A DNA stretch of 64,000 nucleotides, taken from positions 2,916,001 to 2,980,000 of the forward strand of contig JAQFVV010012490.1 of assembly GCA_028023455.1 (NCBI GenBank). The letters are read 5' to 3'. The notes beneath the pieces were generated by a model, which saw only the letters and a program-made list of their open reading frames with translations, was not told the DNA's origin and did not search any database. Shown one piece after another: positions 34,385 to 45,690 of this stretch (the stretch's first letter is position 1; the number at the start of each line of letters is the position of its first letter). The stretch is from Epiperipatus broadwayi (lineage: Eukaryota; Onychophora; Udeonychophora; Euonychophora; Peripatidae). Both the position numbers and the translations under genes were made by a program.

Positions 34385-37360
34385 ATTGTCTTTCCAACAT
34401 GGGTACCAAAGTGCTATAAATTACCAGAATAATTATAAACATAGTTGAAATTAAAAAGGTCAAAATTAGAGTTTCAAATAAACACTAAATTGCATTGTTT
34501 ATAAAAATGAAATCAGTGAGCAGTATAAGAAGAAAATAGATCAAAGCAAACAAATTATAATATTAAGTAATAAAATGTAAATAAAAGGAGAGTCTAGAGA
34601 AATAAATATTCTATACAGATTAGTGGTATTAATGATGAGATGGAGATCTGAAAGGACTAAGGGGTTGGAAGTGTTTGCATACTTCATTTGAATAAAATAT
34701 TTAAAATAGAAGTAAAATAAAATTTATGTATAAAGAAAACTAGAAATTATTAATGCACACCAGGTCAAAAGCAAAAATGGAATCTAAAAGCAGAGAAGAA
34801 AAACTGAACAGTGAGAAAAAGGAAGCAAAGAAGGAAATAGAAAAAGGGAATGTAAATACAGAAGTAATAACAGAAGTGCTGAGAAGAGAAATAGAATGGT
34901 AGGGGTTGGAATGAGGACAGCACAACAAGAGGATAGGGAAGTATGGATAGCATAAAGACATGGATAAGATAGATTGGAATGTGAATGGGAAAAGATGGAA
35001 AAGTAAAAAGAAAGAACATGTATAAGTAAATCAACAGAAGAAGTGGCTGTAGTAAAATTTAAAAAATGAAGAGAATACAGTCAAAGCAGAAATCAAGAAG
35101 GTCATAAATATGGATAGTATGAAGGAGAAAAGTGTGGATATGTATGCATATGTGAACAGTTCAACCACTATAAACCAATTTTAAGAAATAAAAGTATTCT
35201 CAGGATATGCAGTGCAGACCCTGATGAACAAATTGAATGAGGAAGCCATGGTTTCCATAGCTTGCAATCATATTAAAGTCTATGCTCAATTCTTGTGGGA
35301 CTCACTATTTTCAAAGCCAGCAACATTCGGAGAATAGAAGCAATCCTATTTGTGAGCTATTGGGTGATGAGTATCAGGAAAACATTAAGCACCAGGTGGC
35401 ATAGAACAAATGGTGGCCTTAAAAACTATTTACCAAATTTTCCACCAACAAGTGGCAAAATTAAGGTTGATAACAGCAAACCCACTATCTGAACAGCAAA
35501 TTGTACAGATGATAAGGCACAGTTTCCCTTATAACATGGAAAAGATGCTAAATTGGAATGAAACAGAAGACTGTAGAGCAAACAGCCAAGTTACTTAGGG
35601 CATTTGATGGTGCTAGACTAATAAATGAAAGCAAAGAAAGGGAATCAGGCATGGGGAAAGGGAGAAAAGGATAAATGTTATGAATATCAACTTTCAGGAT
35701 AACAAATAAAATTGAAGGGATAGGGTTAGAGAACTTGATAGTCCAAAAAGAAAGGGGGATAATAGATATGCTAGCTGAGAACCAGAAATGAACTGCCTGG
35801 AACACCAAGCCAGGCCTCAGAGTAGGTCATGATTCTCTGGACCAAGCAGATATGTAAAAAATCTAAAAGAGCTGCCTGACAAACGATAAGAAAAGCTACA
35901 ATAATGGGATGAACTGTTAGGTATTGAAAATAAATACCTTGATTACACCAAAATAAAAATAACATTAGTTAAAGAAAATGTTTTGTTTAGGAAGGTTAAT
36001 ATAAATAAAGGTCAATAAGTAAATAAAAGGTTTTCTTTTGTGTTGGAAGTTAACAAAATAAATAAAGTTGAATAAATAAAATAAAATATCTTTGAAAGAA
36101 TTAATAATGAAAGAGAAGTAAGATAAATAAATTTTTTTGTTAGAACCCATATATGAAAATAAAGGAATAAACATTTTAAATAGGATAATGTTTTGGGGAG
36201 TTAATACGTGATAATAGAAATAAACAAAATACAATAAAATGTTCAAAATAAAAGTCATAGATCAATTCATAGATCACATGACCCTATCTCTTAAGCTTGT
36301 AAGTTATAAACAGTGAGGATTGCCAATTCCTCTACAAGCTTTATGATAAATGCTTAGCCAGAGCCAGTGCTGGCTCTGGCTAAGCATTTATCATAAAGCT
36401 TGTAGAGGAATTGGCAATCCTCACTGTTTACAATAAAATGTTGTTTTTTTTTCGAATTAATAATGGAAATAAAACAAACTAAAACTTGTTGTTTTTTGGT
36501 AGAAAATGAATATACAGTAATAATAATAAAATTAAATAAATAAAATAAACAGAATCTTATATAACTCTAGAATAAAAATAACCTTTAGTATAAGCATTGA
36601 GTGACAGATGGATTGGAGGTGGAAAAGGGGGTGGAGTGAGAATGTGAAGGATGATGAAAGATAATAAGTGTAGGCCGTAGCACTATGTAAAAATAGCACC
36701 CATAATGGACTAAACAGGTGGATAGTCCTCAGGATGAGGATCCAGTAGTTTAATTCTGGGTCCTTCCAAATTTCACTGGGCAAAATAGTCCTAATTCGAT
36801 ATCTCACATATGTGCACTGGAAAAATACCAGAATAAGCTGCAAGTCAGTTCTTTGGGGGGAAAGTTCTCCACTTGTCATACTAAATAGTGTTAATAGCAT
36901 AATCTGAATGGTCAGTTGATTAATTCTGCCATTTGAACTAACCCCATTTTATATTGTAGAATGCAAAACGATTGGAGAAAGTCATAGGCTCATTTAATTG
37001 ACTGGTAGAGAAATTCCAGCAAAGAAAGTAAAGGTTTTTTAGCATATAAGCCAGTCATAGTCTGTCATCCATGGTCTCCAAACCCTTGTACACATTGGAA
37101 AGATGTATGTTTCTCCTAGTGGTCACCACACATAACATAATTGTAGAAATCAACATTGAATACAGCATAGAAAGATGAATAGTGCAAGAAAAGTCATCCT
37201 GTTTTATCCATCTTGGCAATTCCAGAACTCAGTTGATAGAAAAGTAGTGCATAAATAAATAAAGATTACAAGCCATAATATATAAGCAAAATAATAAGTA
37301 AATTATTAGAGATAAAATGATCAATTTGACACATTATACCTCTCAAACTGTGAGGAATTA
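34385..37360 (+). pseudogene. Interior of LTR-type element, gag-like debris
   Basis: Plus-strand frames show a Lys/Glu-rich stretch (ESKSREEKLNSEKKEAKKE, 34.78 kb) and then EEAMVSIACNHIKVYAQF (35.24 kb). A later frame, MVALKTIYQIFHQQVAKLRL.. (35410-35598), includes LSEQQIVQMIRHSFPYNM, which looks like a gag capsid-type helix. Stops and frameshifts interrupt all of it. A plus-strand TGGGTACCAAAG shortly after the left repeat could be a primer-binding site, but I cannot name the tRNA. The 122-codon minus frame at 36532-36900 has no recognisable domain. Confidence 0.4.
36307..36430. repeat. Perfect 61-bp palindrome with 2-nt spacer
   Basis: Arms 36307-36367 and 36370-36430 are exact reverse complements, separated only by TG. 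The arm starts TAAACAGTGAGGATTGCCAA and ends GCCAGAGCCAG at the centre. It is more GC-rich than its surroundings. It could be a hairpin RNA locus, an inserted fold-back, or a library or assembly artefact. Confidence 0.95.
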
Positions 37361-39029
37361 TGTACTACCAATGAATATATGGGATAAAAACACACACATA
37401 TTCCACATTACAGATGTAATCATTTATTAATAAATGATCAAATTAATTTTAAAAGGGAAGACAAGTGACAATAATGAAATACAAATTATAATGTTTTAAA
37501 GAGTTTTTTTTTAAAAAAAAAATGCAAACTTGCAAACGTAAAGTATTGCATCATCTTGTCATTAAAAAAATGAAAGTAAGTTTTAGCATTAAAGAGCAAG
37601 TAGAAAGAGGGGAGAATTAATTCTAAGTAAAAAGTTGAAACTAGCTCTTTTTATAAATCTAAAAAAAGGAGAGAAAAATGAAATTGAGCTAAAAATATAA
37701 TTTGTAGAAAGAAAAACTTTTAAATTTGCCATTCATTAAAGATTACTTGGCTGACTAATAATTCCCATTTGTATTAATTGAAGAAACAAAATAAAGGACT
37801 ACAGATATTATCTTATCAAAACATTAGATTAATCTAAGCAAGAAATTAGATTAAAACAGAATACAAAATTAATAAAGGAAATATAAAATTAATTAAACTA
37901 GATCAAAGGATGATAAATAGAACATTGAGAAAGAAGCATATAAAAGGAATGAGTGATTCATTCATAAGATGTTTATTAAAAATTATTATCATTGCCAGTT
38001 AGATTTATTTCAGATGCAGCAAAATTATCATTCAATATTGCTGTCTCATAAGAAACTTTTAACAAAGAGATGACTTCAAAAGACCATCAACATTTCCAGC
38101 ATTCAGGCGCATCTACATATATCCATTGAAGGGCAACATTAGCAGCATAAAGTGCTTAACAACCACTGAAGTATATAGCCAGCCAGATGTTTTTCATCTG
38201 GAGCTCATGCCCACATCATGACCTGTGAACTATTAAAAATCTCTCTCCTTCATTGCAAACTGGAAAATCAAGAAGCCATACCATCAATGGAAAGAAAGGC
38301 CAACCAGTTAGCAAGAGATGGTATCAATGAAAGTGTGATGTAATATCTGAAAGTTCTAGATAAATATAATCTTCATTATCCTATTATAAACTTGAACATT
38401 TATTTGAATGAAAGATTTTAATGAACTTTAATAACTACAGCCAAAGTAATCTTTAATTTTGCATCCATAAATTTTTACTTTATTATATTATTTGTGCATA
38501 TATGTAAATTTTATTGTAATATGTTTTAATTATGAATGTGGATAAATAAAATATTTGCTTATGTAAGTGTTGTTGAATCGACTTTCTCTCTTATAACTGT
38601 GTCACTAATAGGTTAAGTTATAGTTAATTATAAGTATTAGGCAAGTATGTTAAAAATCCCCTCACAATTGAGAAAAGGAGCTAGTTTGGGAAAGATCAAG
38701 TGCTAGATTGTATACCTGCCATCCGGGCATACTGACTATATAATCTGTGGTTAGCGGGCACCTGAGGTCAAGCCTCAAAATAAATAATGTATTTTGGATT
38801 GCAGGTGTTTGAATCTATCAGCCAAAAAGTTCTATATCCTAGAAATGTGACCATAGGTTATACCTTGTATAGTCTTGGTCTGGTTATAGGTATCACTGGT
38901 GTTTCTTCAACCTGTGGTATTGTACTTCTCTGCTTGAAGGGCCGATCTGCTGCAATTGTGAGAGAGAATCCAGAATAAAAATTGAGATTTTAAATATATA
39001 ATCAGAGTGATTTTCACCCACCTGATTCA
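37361..39029 (+). repeat. Right long direct repeat (putative 3' LTR)
   Basis: Partner of 32566-34384 without the SINE. It ends ..CACCCACCTGATTCA at 39029. A 63-codon frame (38787-38978, VTIGYTLYSLGLVIGITGV) lies near the end. Its counterpart in the left repeat is not preserved, so I do not call it a gene. Confidence 0.75.
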
Positions 39030-40010
39030 ATATATAACAAGAAAAAAAACAGAACTAGTTGATTGTTAGAATACATATGTTATCTTTATAAATATATGTA
39101 CAGTAAAATTAGTTAATATATATAATATATATTAACCAGAACAATAATAAAAAAAATAACAAAAGATAAAAGTTACCAATAACTAAGAAGCACTTATAAG
39201 GGTGACAAATTAAGAGTTCATTTTAGAGGCCTCATAATGTTGTCATTTCTTTCTTGACAGCTACTATGGTCTACATCATGGATGTCTGTGCTCATGTTTT
39301 CAATTAGATAGGTCTTTCCTTCAGGCAGGCATGGTTTTTAGAACTTCTAATAGACTTCATATCTGAGACACCCTTTCACAAATGGACAATGTGGGAGGGT
39401 GGAGGTAAAACTTCTCTTCTCAGGCTTGTATAGAGATTTCTGTATCAGTCAAGATTTTAGAACAAGAAAATGATGATTGTCAGAACAGGGAAAAACTTTA
39501 GTATTTATGCCTTTTACCATTTTTTAAATTAATTAATTAATTGAAGTCTTTTAATGCTTTCATTATTATTTACAAGCTCTTAAAAGCATCCTATGATTTT
39601 ACACTATTGTTTAGTTAACAAACAAACAATTTAATATTACATCATTTTTCTCTTCCATGAAGCAAGTTAAATTACTACTTAATCTATTTGAGTACTGTTT
39701 AAAGTGCATATCTTACCTCTATTTGCTGATGCAATAATTTTTTATTTATTTTACTTTAAACTTTTTTTCTTTTCTTTTAATTTCCAAATTATATACATTC
39801 CAAATTTCATTAATACTTTAATTCATTTATATTTCATTAGTCATTTATTTTAATAACCATTCCCTGTGGTTGACTTTAGTGTCAGTAGTTAAATAAACAG
39901 TGAATAATGAAGCACACATATATAAAACTATATATTATATATAATGCAAAACAAACAAATATCAAAAAAATATAAATGTGTCCTTTAATTGTGGCAAACT
40001 AACTAGATAA
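39030..40010. other. AT-rich stretch, nothing recognised
   Basis: A tract of TATATATAATATATATTA near 39.12 kb and T-rich stretches. No gene seen. Confidence 0.4.
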
Positions 40011-40029
40011 TTACTGCATCTCCTCTTTA

Positions 40030-40480
40030 CCTTGTGCCAAAACATTTTGCCACGATGAAAAATTTTTCAAATATTATGCAAATATGGTGGCTGTTTGAGG
40101 GTGCCACCAAACATTTCTCACTTAGAAGCAGATTATCTCCACAATCACAGTTGATTATTTGTTTTCGAACGGCAATCACCAAATGTAATCTCTGAAAAAA
40201 TTTCGATTGTGGCAAAATGTTTTGACACAGAGGATAGGGGAAAGCAAATTAAAAGAAAATGAGTCCCACATTGGGCGCAATTTTCTTTAATTTGTTTTTC
40301 CCCTACCCTCTGTGCCAAAATATTTTGCCACGATCAAAAATTTTTCAAAGATTATAAAATCCAGTGACCATTAGAGTGTACCATCAAGCATTTCAGCTTG
40401 GACTGGATTACAATGGTTCCTATAATCATGGTTAATTATTTGTTTTCGAACAGCAATCAGCAAATGTAATCTCAAAAATA
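40030..40480. mobile_element. MITE-like pair with inverted and direct repeats
   Basis: GTGCCAAAACATTTTGCCAC at about 40036 is inverted near 40.21-40.23 kb (GTGGCAAAATGTTTTGACAC), giving an element of about 195 bp with terminal inverted repeats of about 35 bp. A second diverged copy follows (about 40.31-40.48 kb), sharing GTGCCAAAAnATTTTGCCAC and ATTATTTGTTTTCGAAC.GCAATCA. The spacer is itself palindromic: AGGGGAAA..AAATTAAA.GAAAAT pairs with ATTTTCTTTAATTTG..TTCCCCT around CCCACATTGGGC. It has no coding capacity. Confidence 0.7.
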
Positions 40481-40489
40481 ATTTTATTT

Positions 40490-42300
40490 TATCGGACTAA
40501 AATTTTATAAAATGAAATATAATACTTAACTAGCTACAATAAAAAAAAATCAGACCAATACTTGACTAATATTGAAACATTTATTATATTTTTCCTATTC
40601 TCTTCTTATTCCCTTTCCTCACATTTATTTAATCAAGCCATTCCAATCTATTCCCTACTAATTCAGATTTAACACATTATTCTCAAAGGAACATGCACCA
40701 GCACTTTATTAAATGTATAAAATTTTATCAGTAATTATGATAAATACATAGTATGAGTTCATTCAAGAGTGACTTACTATAAGAGCGTGCGTGTTAGCAA
40801 ACATGCTCAAATCTCCTCTTTCTAATGTTAAATCTGATACATATTTCCTTCGATCGAGTATACAATTTTTTTTCCTTTTATATTCATATATACATTATCA
40901 GAATAACAAAGATAGGAAATAAAGGTAAGTTTAATTAATAAAATATAGAATATAAAAAAACAATATAATGTGGATTAATTTAAATTTGTGGAATAAATAT
41001 ATTTAATGAATCTATAAGACCCCTCCTTTTCTATTGTTGAAACTTATATATGATTGAAGCAGAGGATTTTCAAAAATATGCCATTATACATAATACATAT
41101 ATTATCATATAAATGTTTCTTGTAATAAAAAGAAAAGTCAATTTATCCTGATTGATCAGTGCATTGGTCTTGTGAGAAAAGTATTTCATTTTATGCTTGT
41201 GGTTTGTCTGGAATTTTCATTTTAGTCTGTTTTTCTCGGCTAGCTCTCAATGTCCTATGTGGTGTCAGCAGTTCCAGGTGGTAATGGAGAAAGTTCCCAA
41301 AGGGGAAAGTTCTGTTGCCTCTAGCCACTCAACATTTTTCTCTCTTTTTATTTAACTTGCAGATATATATATATATTTTTCTTTATTGAAGAGTTCGAAC
41401 TGAATTAAAACCGACTTCAGCAAAATTTCAATTAATAGTCAAACAAAAGGCAAATCCATAATTTGTAGTTTTTTCCAAAGTCTGAGTTCTCACCTTTCAT
41501 GTCCTTTCTTTTTTTTTCATATTTTGTTTGTAATCCCATGGAAACATTCCAATTGATCCGCGTGATAGACAACATAAAAAATAACTCCGCTTTTTAAAGT
41601 TTCAACAGTAGAGCTAATTGCAGAAAAATTCTATACTTTCTCCCCCTCCTATCTTAAAAAGAATTCCTAATAATTAGAAACAAATTAAAAGACAAGCTTT
41701 TATTTAAAAAAATTTGCAAGATCTTTTTTTTTCTTATCTTGATTTAATCTATCTCAAAACTCTCAAAAACTCCATTATAAAATAAGTGTTATTATTTATT
41801 TTTTTTAGTATAAAAATAAGTATTATTATAAAATAATATATATATTTTAACAAAATATATATGTCATATATATATAAATATGAGCTTGTAAAAAAATATC
41901 AGCTCAACTTTTATTCTGATTATTGAAATTATTGGTTTAATAGTACTTTTGACATTTGTATTTCAGATCACCATCGGCACCACCATTGTCATCACCTCAA
42001 ATTAAAACAATTACATCTGTTATCTCCTTATCAATACATTTATCAATATATATGTACACAGTGTATCATATTTTAATAATGATGACTATATTTTATGTTC
42101 TTATTACCATAATCAGTGAACGTTTTGACATTTGTTTTTCCAATATTCTCTATACCATTACAATATTTAAACAATTTTATTATCATTCACTATATTTCAA
42201 AGCACTGCAAATTTAATATCCAAATTACTCCTGTTTTAAAGCATATTAATAATAGTTAATGCAAAAAAATATGTAGTTGTGTATATATATACACACACAC
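40490..42300. other. AT-rich stretch with one less AT-rich island
   Basis: A less AT-rich segment at about 41.22-41.35 kb (GGTGTCAGCAGTTCCAGGTG) is unexplained. At 41.94-41.97 kb a T-rich tract and CAG precede CACCATCGGCACCACCATT. It resembles an acceptor followed by a CAC/CAT simple repeat and is not convincing as an exon. Confidence 0.35.
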
Positions 42301-42304
42301 AATG

Positions 42305-42915
42305 TTTATTAAACCATTAAAATATTACATGTCTATAATTTTTATGTTTATATGATTTGTTGGAACAATAGCAACTCTCTCCATTCAGTAGTTCCACCAA
42401 GCACAAGCCATAGTGATCAATGAATGTTGGGATGTTTGTGCATTACAATCCTTATCTAATACCTACTCATCCAATATATTAGCAAGAAGCTATGGATCTG
42501 AGAGCACTGCACCTAGATCTTTGGATTTAATGCAACCTTCTACCAGTCACTTTTTATCTTTTTAGTTAACTATAATGCTACAAGTCCATTAAAAAAACAA
42601 TTATGTTTTCAATACAAACTAATTTGCTTGTATAGTCATAAAATCTGAATCCAGTTCAATATCTATACATTTTGGTATTGGTTTTTGTAATAACTATAGT
42701 CATCAACATTATTTGGCCAGAATTGGTATTACACCACTAAAATATCAAATGACCACTATTTTCTATGCTTGTACAATTGTTAAAACAGTAGCTACTCTCT
42801 CCATACAGTAGTGCTATCTAGTGCAAGCCTTAGTAACCAATGCATCATTGATTACTATGGCTTGAGTGGCATTACTGTATGGAGAGAGTTCCTTCTATTT
42901 TAACATTGTTTATTA
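42305..42915 (-). mobile_element. Family C repeat, diverged copy with palindromic end
   Basis: Matches 30.1-30.58 kb over most of its length (GCAACTCTCTCCAT.CAGTA, CCTACTCATCCAATAT, GAGAGCACTGCACCTAGATC, TACATTTTGGT). The hammerhead region is deleted around 42.48 kb. From about 42.77 to 42.91 kb a second partial copy folds back on itself (ACTCTCTCCATACAGTAGTG against its inverse at about 42.87-42.89 kb). Confidence 0.7.
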
Positions 42916-43354
42916 CATGTGTTCATTTATTAAATAATTTCAGATAAATATCTACTAAATATCTTCATCTATTAATTCTTTTTTTATATATGAATTTTTT
43001 TAATCATTTTTTTTTGCTTCCTATTTTATTATCACTATTATTAATAAACATATATAAAGCTCTTTTAAATAGTATAATATATAAATTTGGCTGATTATAA
43101 ATTTTTGAATTCCATCTTGATAATTACTTTATATAAGTGAGAAATGTCTTAAATAATGAAATTAAGATTTTTAATCATTAAAGAACATTCATATTTTGCA
43201 TAATTTTTCTGTTTTCAAAATTAAATATATTTATTTGGTTTGCATAGATAAATTGTTTTTTCTTTCTGTTATCTAATTTTAAAATGCTTTTAATTTAACT
43301 AACAACTCTGAGAATGTAAAGAGTATATCAAACAGACATATTTTATGAATAACA

Positions 43355-43905
<551 letters not shown>

Positions 43906-44600
43906 ATAATTAGAAGAAATTTGAATCCAGACTTTCAAGATCTCTTCAGAAATGATCTCCAATATATGTATTTCATGTTGAACCAGCAGTCATCACTTAA
44001 TCTGGATCATCATCTCCACACACATATATAATCAGTGTGCAGTTTATGTTAAGATAGCAAATCTTCAAACTTTAACAAATTAGCTTCAATATTTTCCACT
44101 CTCCAATTCTTCAGCCATCCATACCATATCATTGAAAATCTGATGATGGCATGTTCAAAGCCCTTGTTTGCCAATTTTGTTGTCAAACCCATGCCTCCCT
44201 TTTCTGTGTATTTAAATATTTTTACAGTCTTACACATGAGAGGTCAGAATGACTTATGATCAACATGGGTATAACAAAAAATTGAAGAACAATGGCTTTG
44301 AACATGCAAACATCAAATTTTCAATGATATGGATGGCTAAAGAGTTGGAGAGTGGAGAAGATTGAAGTCACACTATTAAAGTTTAGGATTTACTATCTTA
44401 AAATAAACCGAGCACTGATTATAAATATGTGTGTGAGATGATGATCCAGAACAACTGATGAATGTTGGTTCAACATGAAATATGTATATTGGAGATCATT
44501 TATCTTTTTCACATGTACAAGGTTATGGGTATTGGTTATATAAGATAGAGTGGATGACTGAAGCGAGCTTGAAAGTCTCAGTTCAAATCCATTTTAATTA
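43906..44600. mobile_element. Family A fold-back element (copy 3)
   Basis: A minus-oriented copy (43.91-44.17 kb) is followed by a plus-oriented copy (44.27-44.59 kb), the opposite arm order to copy 2. The plus arm keeps a good hammerhead core. The minus arm has GTGATGA in place of CTGATGA. The frame at 44049-44237 is a by-product. Confidence 0.75.
44443..44497 (+). ncRNA. Hammerhead ribozyme-like motif, family A
   Basis: CTGATGA (44455-44461) is followed by a perfect 6-bp stem II, ATGTTG-GTT-CAACAT (44462-44476), then GAAA (44477-44480). ATATGTAT forms stem III, A44488 is the predicted cleavage residue, and stem I pairs AAC with GTT-type bases 89-91 (CAA/TTG). After an internal loop, GATC (44443-44446) pairs with GATC (44494-44497). 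An internal loop in stem I is expected of natural type I ribozymes, where it docks with loop II. Confidence 0.6.
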
Positions 44601-45120
44601 CATCTAGTTTAAATATATATATATACTATAATTGTATTTAAATATATATTGTATGGTTACAGTATCACTGTAAATTGGCTATTATATTTAAAAAAACTGT
44701 AAAAGTTTTATTGGCTTTAATTTTTATAGTTAAGCAAGTATATTCATCACTCTCTCATTGCATGTATAGCATAGAATATATCCAATATCATGTTTAATAG
44801 TCTCTCATACTAATATTTATGGGGAAATGTAATTTTAAAGCATTTTTGAATATCTTTCCAAGCAGATTTTAATATCAATGCTCATTTAAAATATGTAGTG
44901 TATATTTTGTCATTATTCTTGTTAAGCAACTAAGACATCAAATAGTATAAACAGATAGAAATGCTCACACACTTAAAACAACTAATTTCATACAGTAATA
45001 AAGAATAGAATTATTAAAGTAATGTTGACACATTAAAATATTTTGAGATAAAGCAATTATTTTTAGATTACATTTTTATTTATGTGCAGAATAAACAGCT
45101 TTTACAATTATAATTTTTTT
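44601..45120. other. AT-rich stretch, nothing recognised
   Basis: TA-rich tract at about 44.61 kb. No gene seen. Confidence 0.4.
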
Positions 45121-45259
45121 GTGTGTGTGTAAGTTTATATATTTACATTTAAAATTAAGAGCGTGCTAATAGCTCTAAACAAGCTTTTTTTTTTATATTT
45201 ATGATAAATGCTACTACAAGAAAAGGCATTCAAATTATTTTTATCTTGGATTGCCCCCA

Positions 45260-45300
45260 TCCCCAGACTGGTTTCGACCTATGGGTCTCTTCAGTGAGGA
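45260..45300 (-). ncRNA. Type I hammerhead ribozyme, best-preserved copy
   Basis: On the minus strand: TCCTCA (stem I), CTGAAGA (core, plus-strand positions 45288-45294), GACC-CATA-GGTC (perfect 4-bp stem II with the preferred G-C closing pair), GAAA (45272-45275), AC-CA-GT (minimal stem III), C (cleavage residue, 45266), TGGGGA (stem I). Stem I pairs over 6 positions with one G.T wobble. Every invariant core residue is present. Such minimal stem III hammerheads are known from Penelope-like elements and retrozymes and may act as dimers. Confidence 0.75.
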
Positions 45301-45513
45301 GTTGGGACATTAGATTTAAAAACCAACTCAAGCAAAGCATTTATCTAAAAGTTAATTGTTAGAAGAAGATCTGAAACTTTTAGACATCTACATGTCTTTA
45401 AAGTCAGCTCTCCAACTGAAAAAATCATATGGGCCTGAACTTAATTCAGATACTCCATATATTAGTAGGCTTAGCCCTTTAATTTAGCTAAAGCCACAAC
45501 AGCAAAATAATAA

Positions 45514-45690
45514 TAGTAATAATAACAAGTCAGATGTCACATGACTTATATATAGCTTGCACTTACAAATATGTAAAATTAAGAGCGTGCTAATAGCTCT
45601 AAACAAGCTATTAGCACGCTCTTAATTTTACATATTTGTAAGTGCAAGCTATATATAAGTCATGTGACATCTGACTTGTTATTATTACTA
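45514..45690. repeat. Perfect 85-bp palindrome, 7-nt spacer
   Basis: Arms 45514-45598 and 45606-45690 are exact reverse complements around CTAAACA. Transcripts would form an uninterrupted 85-bp hairpin. The left arm belongs to the family D repeat, so this is an inverted junction of two D copies. Confidence 0.95.

Larger units (their letters stand above)
32566..39029 (+). mobile_element. Probable degenerate LTR retrotransposon
   Basis: Two long direct repeats (32566-34384 and 37361-39029) flank a 3.0-kb interior with gag-like debris. Each repeat begins TGTAC(C/T)ACCAAT and ends TTCA, consistent with TG..CA LTR termini. Excluding an inserted SINE their lengths are about 1.70 and 1.67 kb, and they look roughly 85-90% identical by eye. 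AT-rich flanks make a 5-bp target duplication (TATAT/ATATA) uninformative. The plus strand of the interior is A-rich, as retroelement sense strands often are. No pol motif was found, so pol has probably been deleted. An ordinary segmental duplication remains possible. Confidence 0.6.
45136..45690 (-). mobile_element. Ribozyme-bearing repeat, family D, with fold-back end
   Basis: The block AAAATTAAGAGCGTGCTAAT occurs at 45151 and again at 45575, a direct repeat about 424 bp apart that brackets a hammerhead core. Its inverse follows at once, creating a perfect palindrome (45514-45690). The end motif AGAGC..AATAGCT..AAACAAGCT and the TTTAAAGTCAGCT block link it to family B. The 424-bp period is the likely monomer length. 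It is non-coding. Confidence 0.75.

Noticed and set aside
36532-36900. 122-codon minus-strand frame in the LTR-type interior
   Set aside because: Hydrophobic AT-driven sequence antisense to the likely sense strand. No recognisable domain.
38787-38978. 63-codon frame in the right long repeat as a gene
   Set aside because: It is not maintained in the left repeat and has no domain.
41940-42216. Possible exon after a T-rich tract and CAG
   Set aside because: The putative exon starts as a CAC/CAT simple repeat and then becomes AT-rich hydrophobic sequence.
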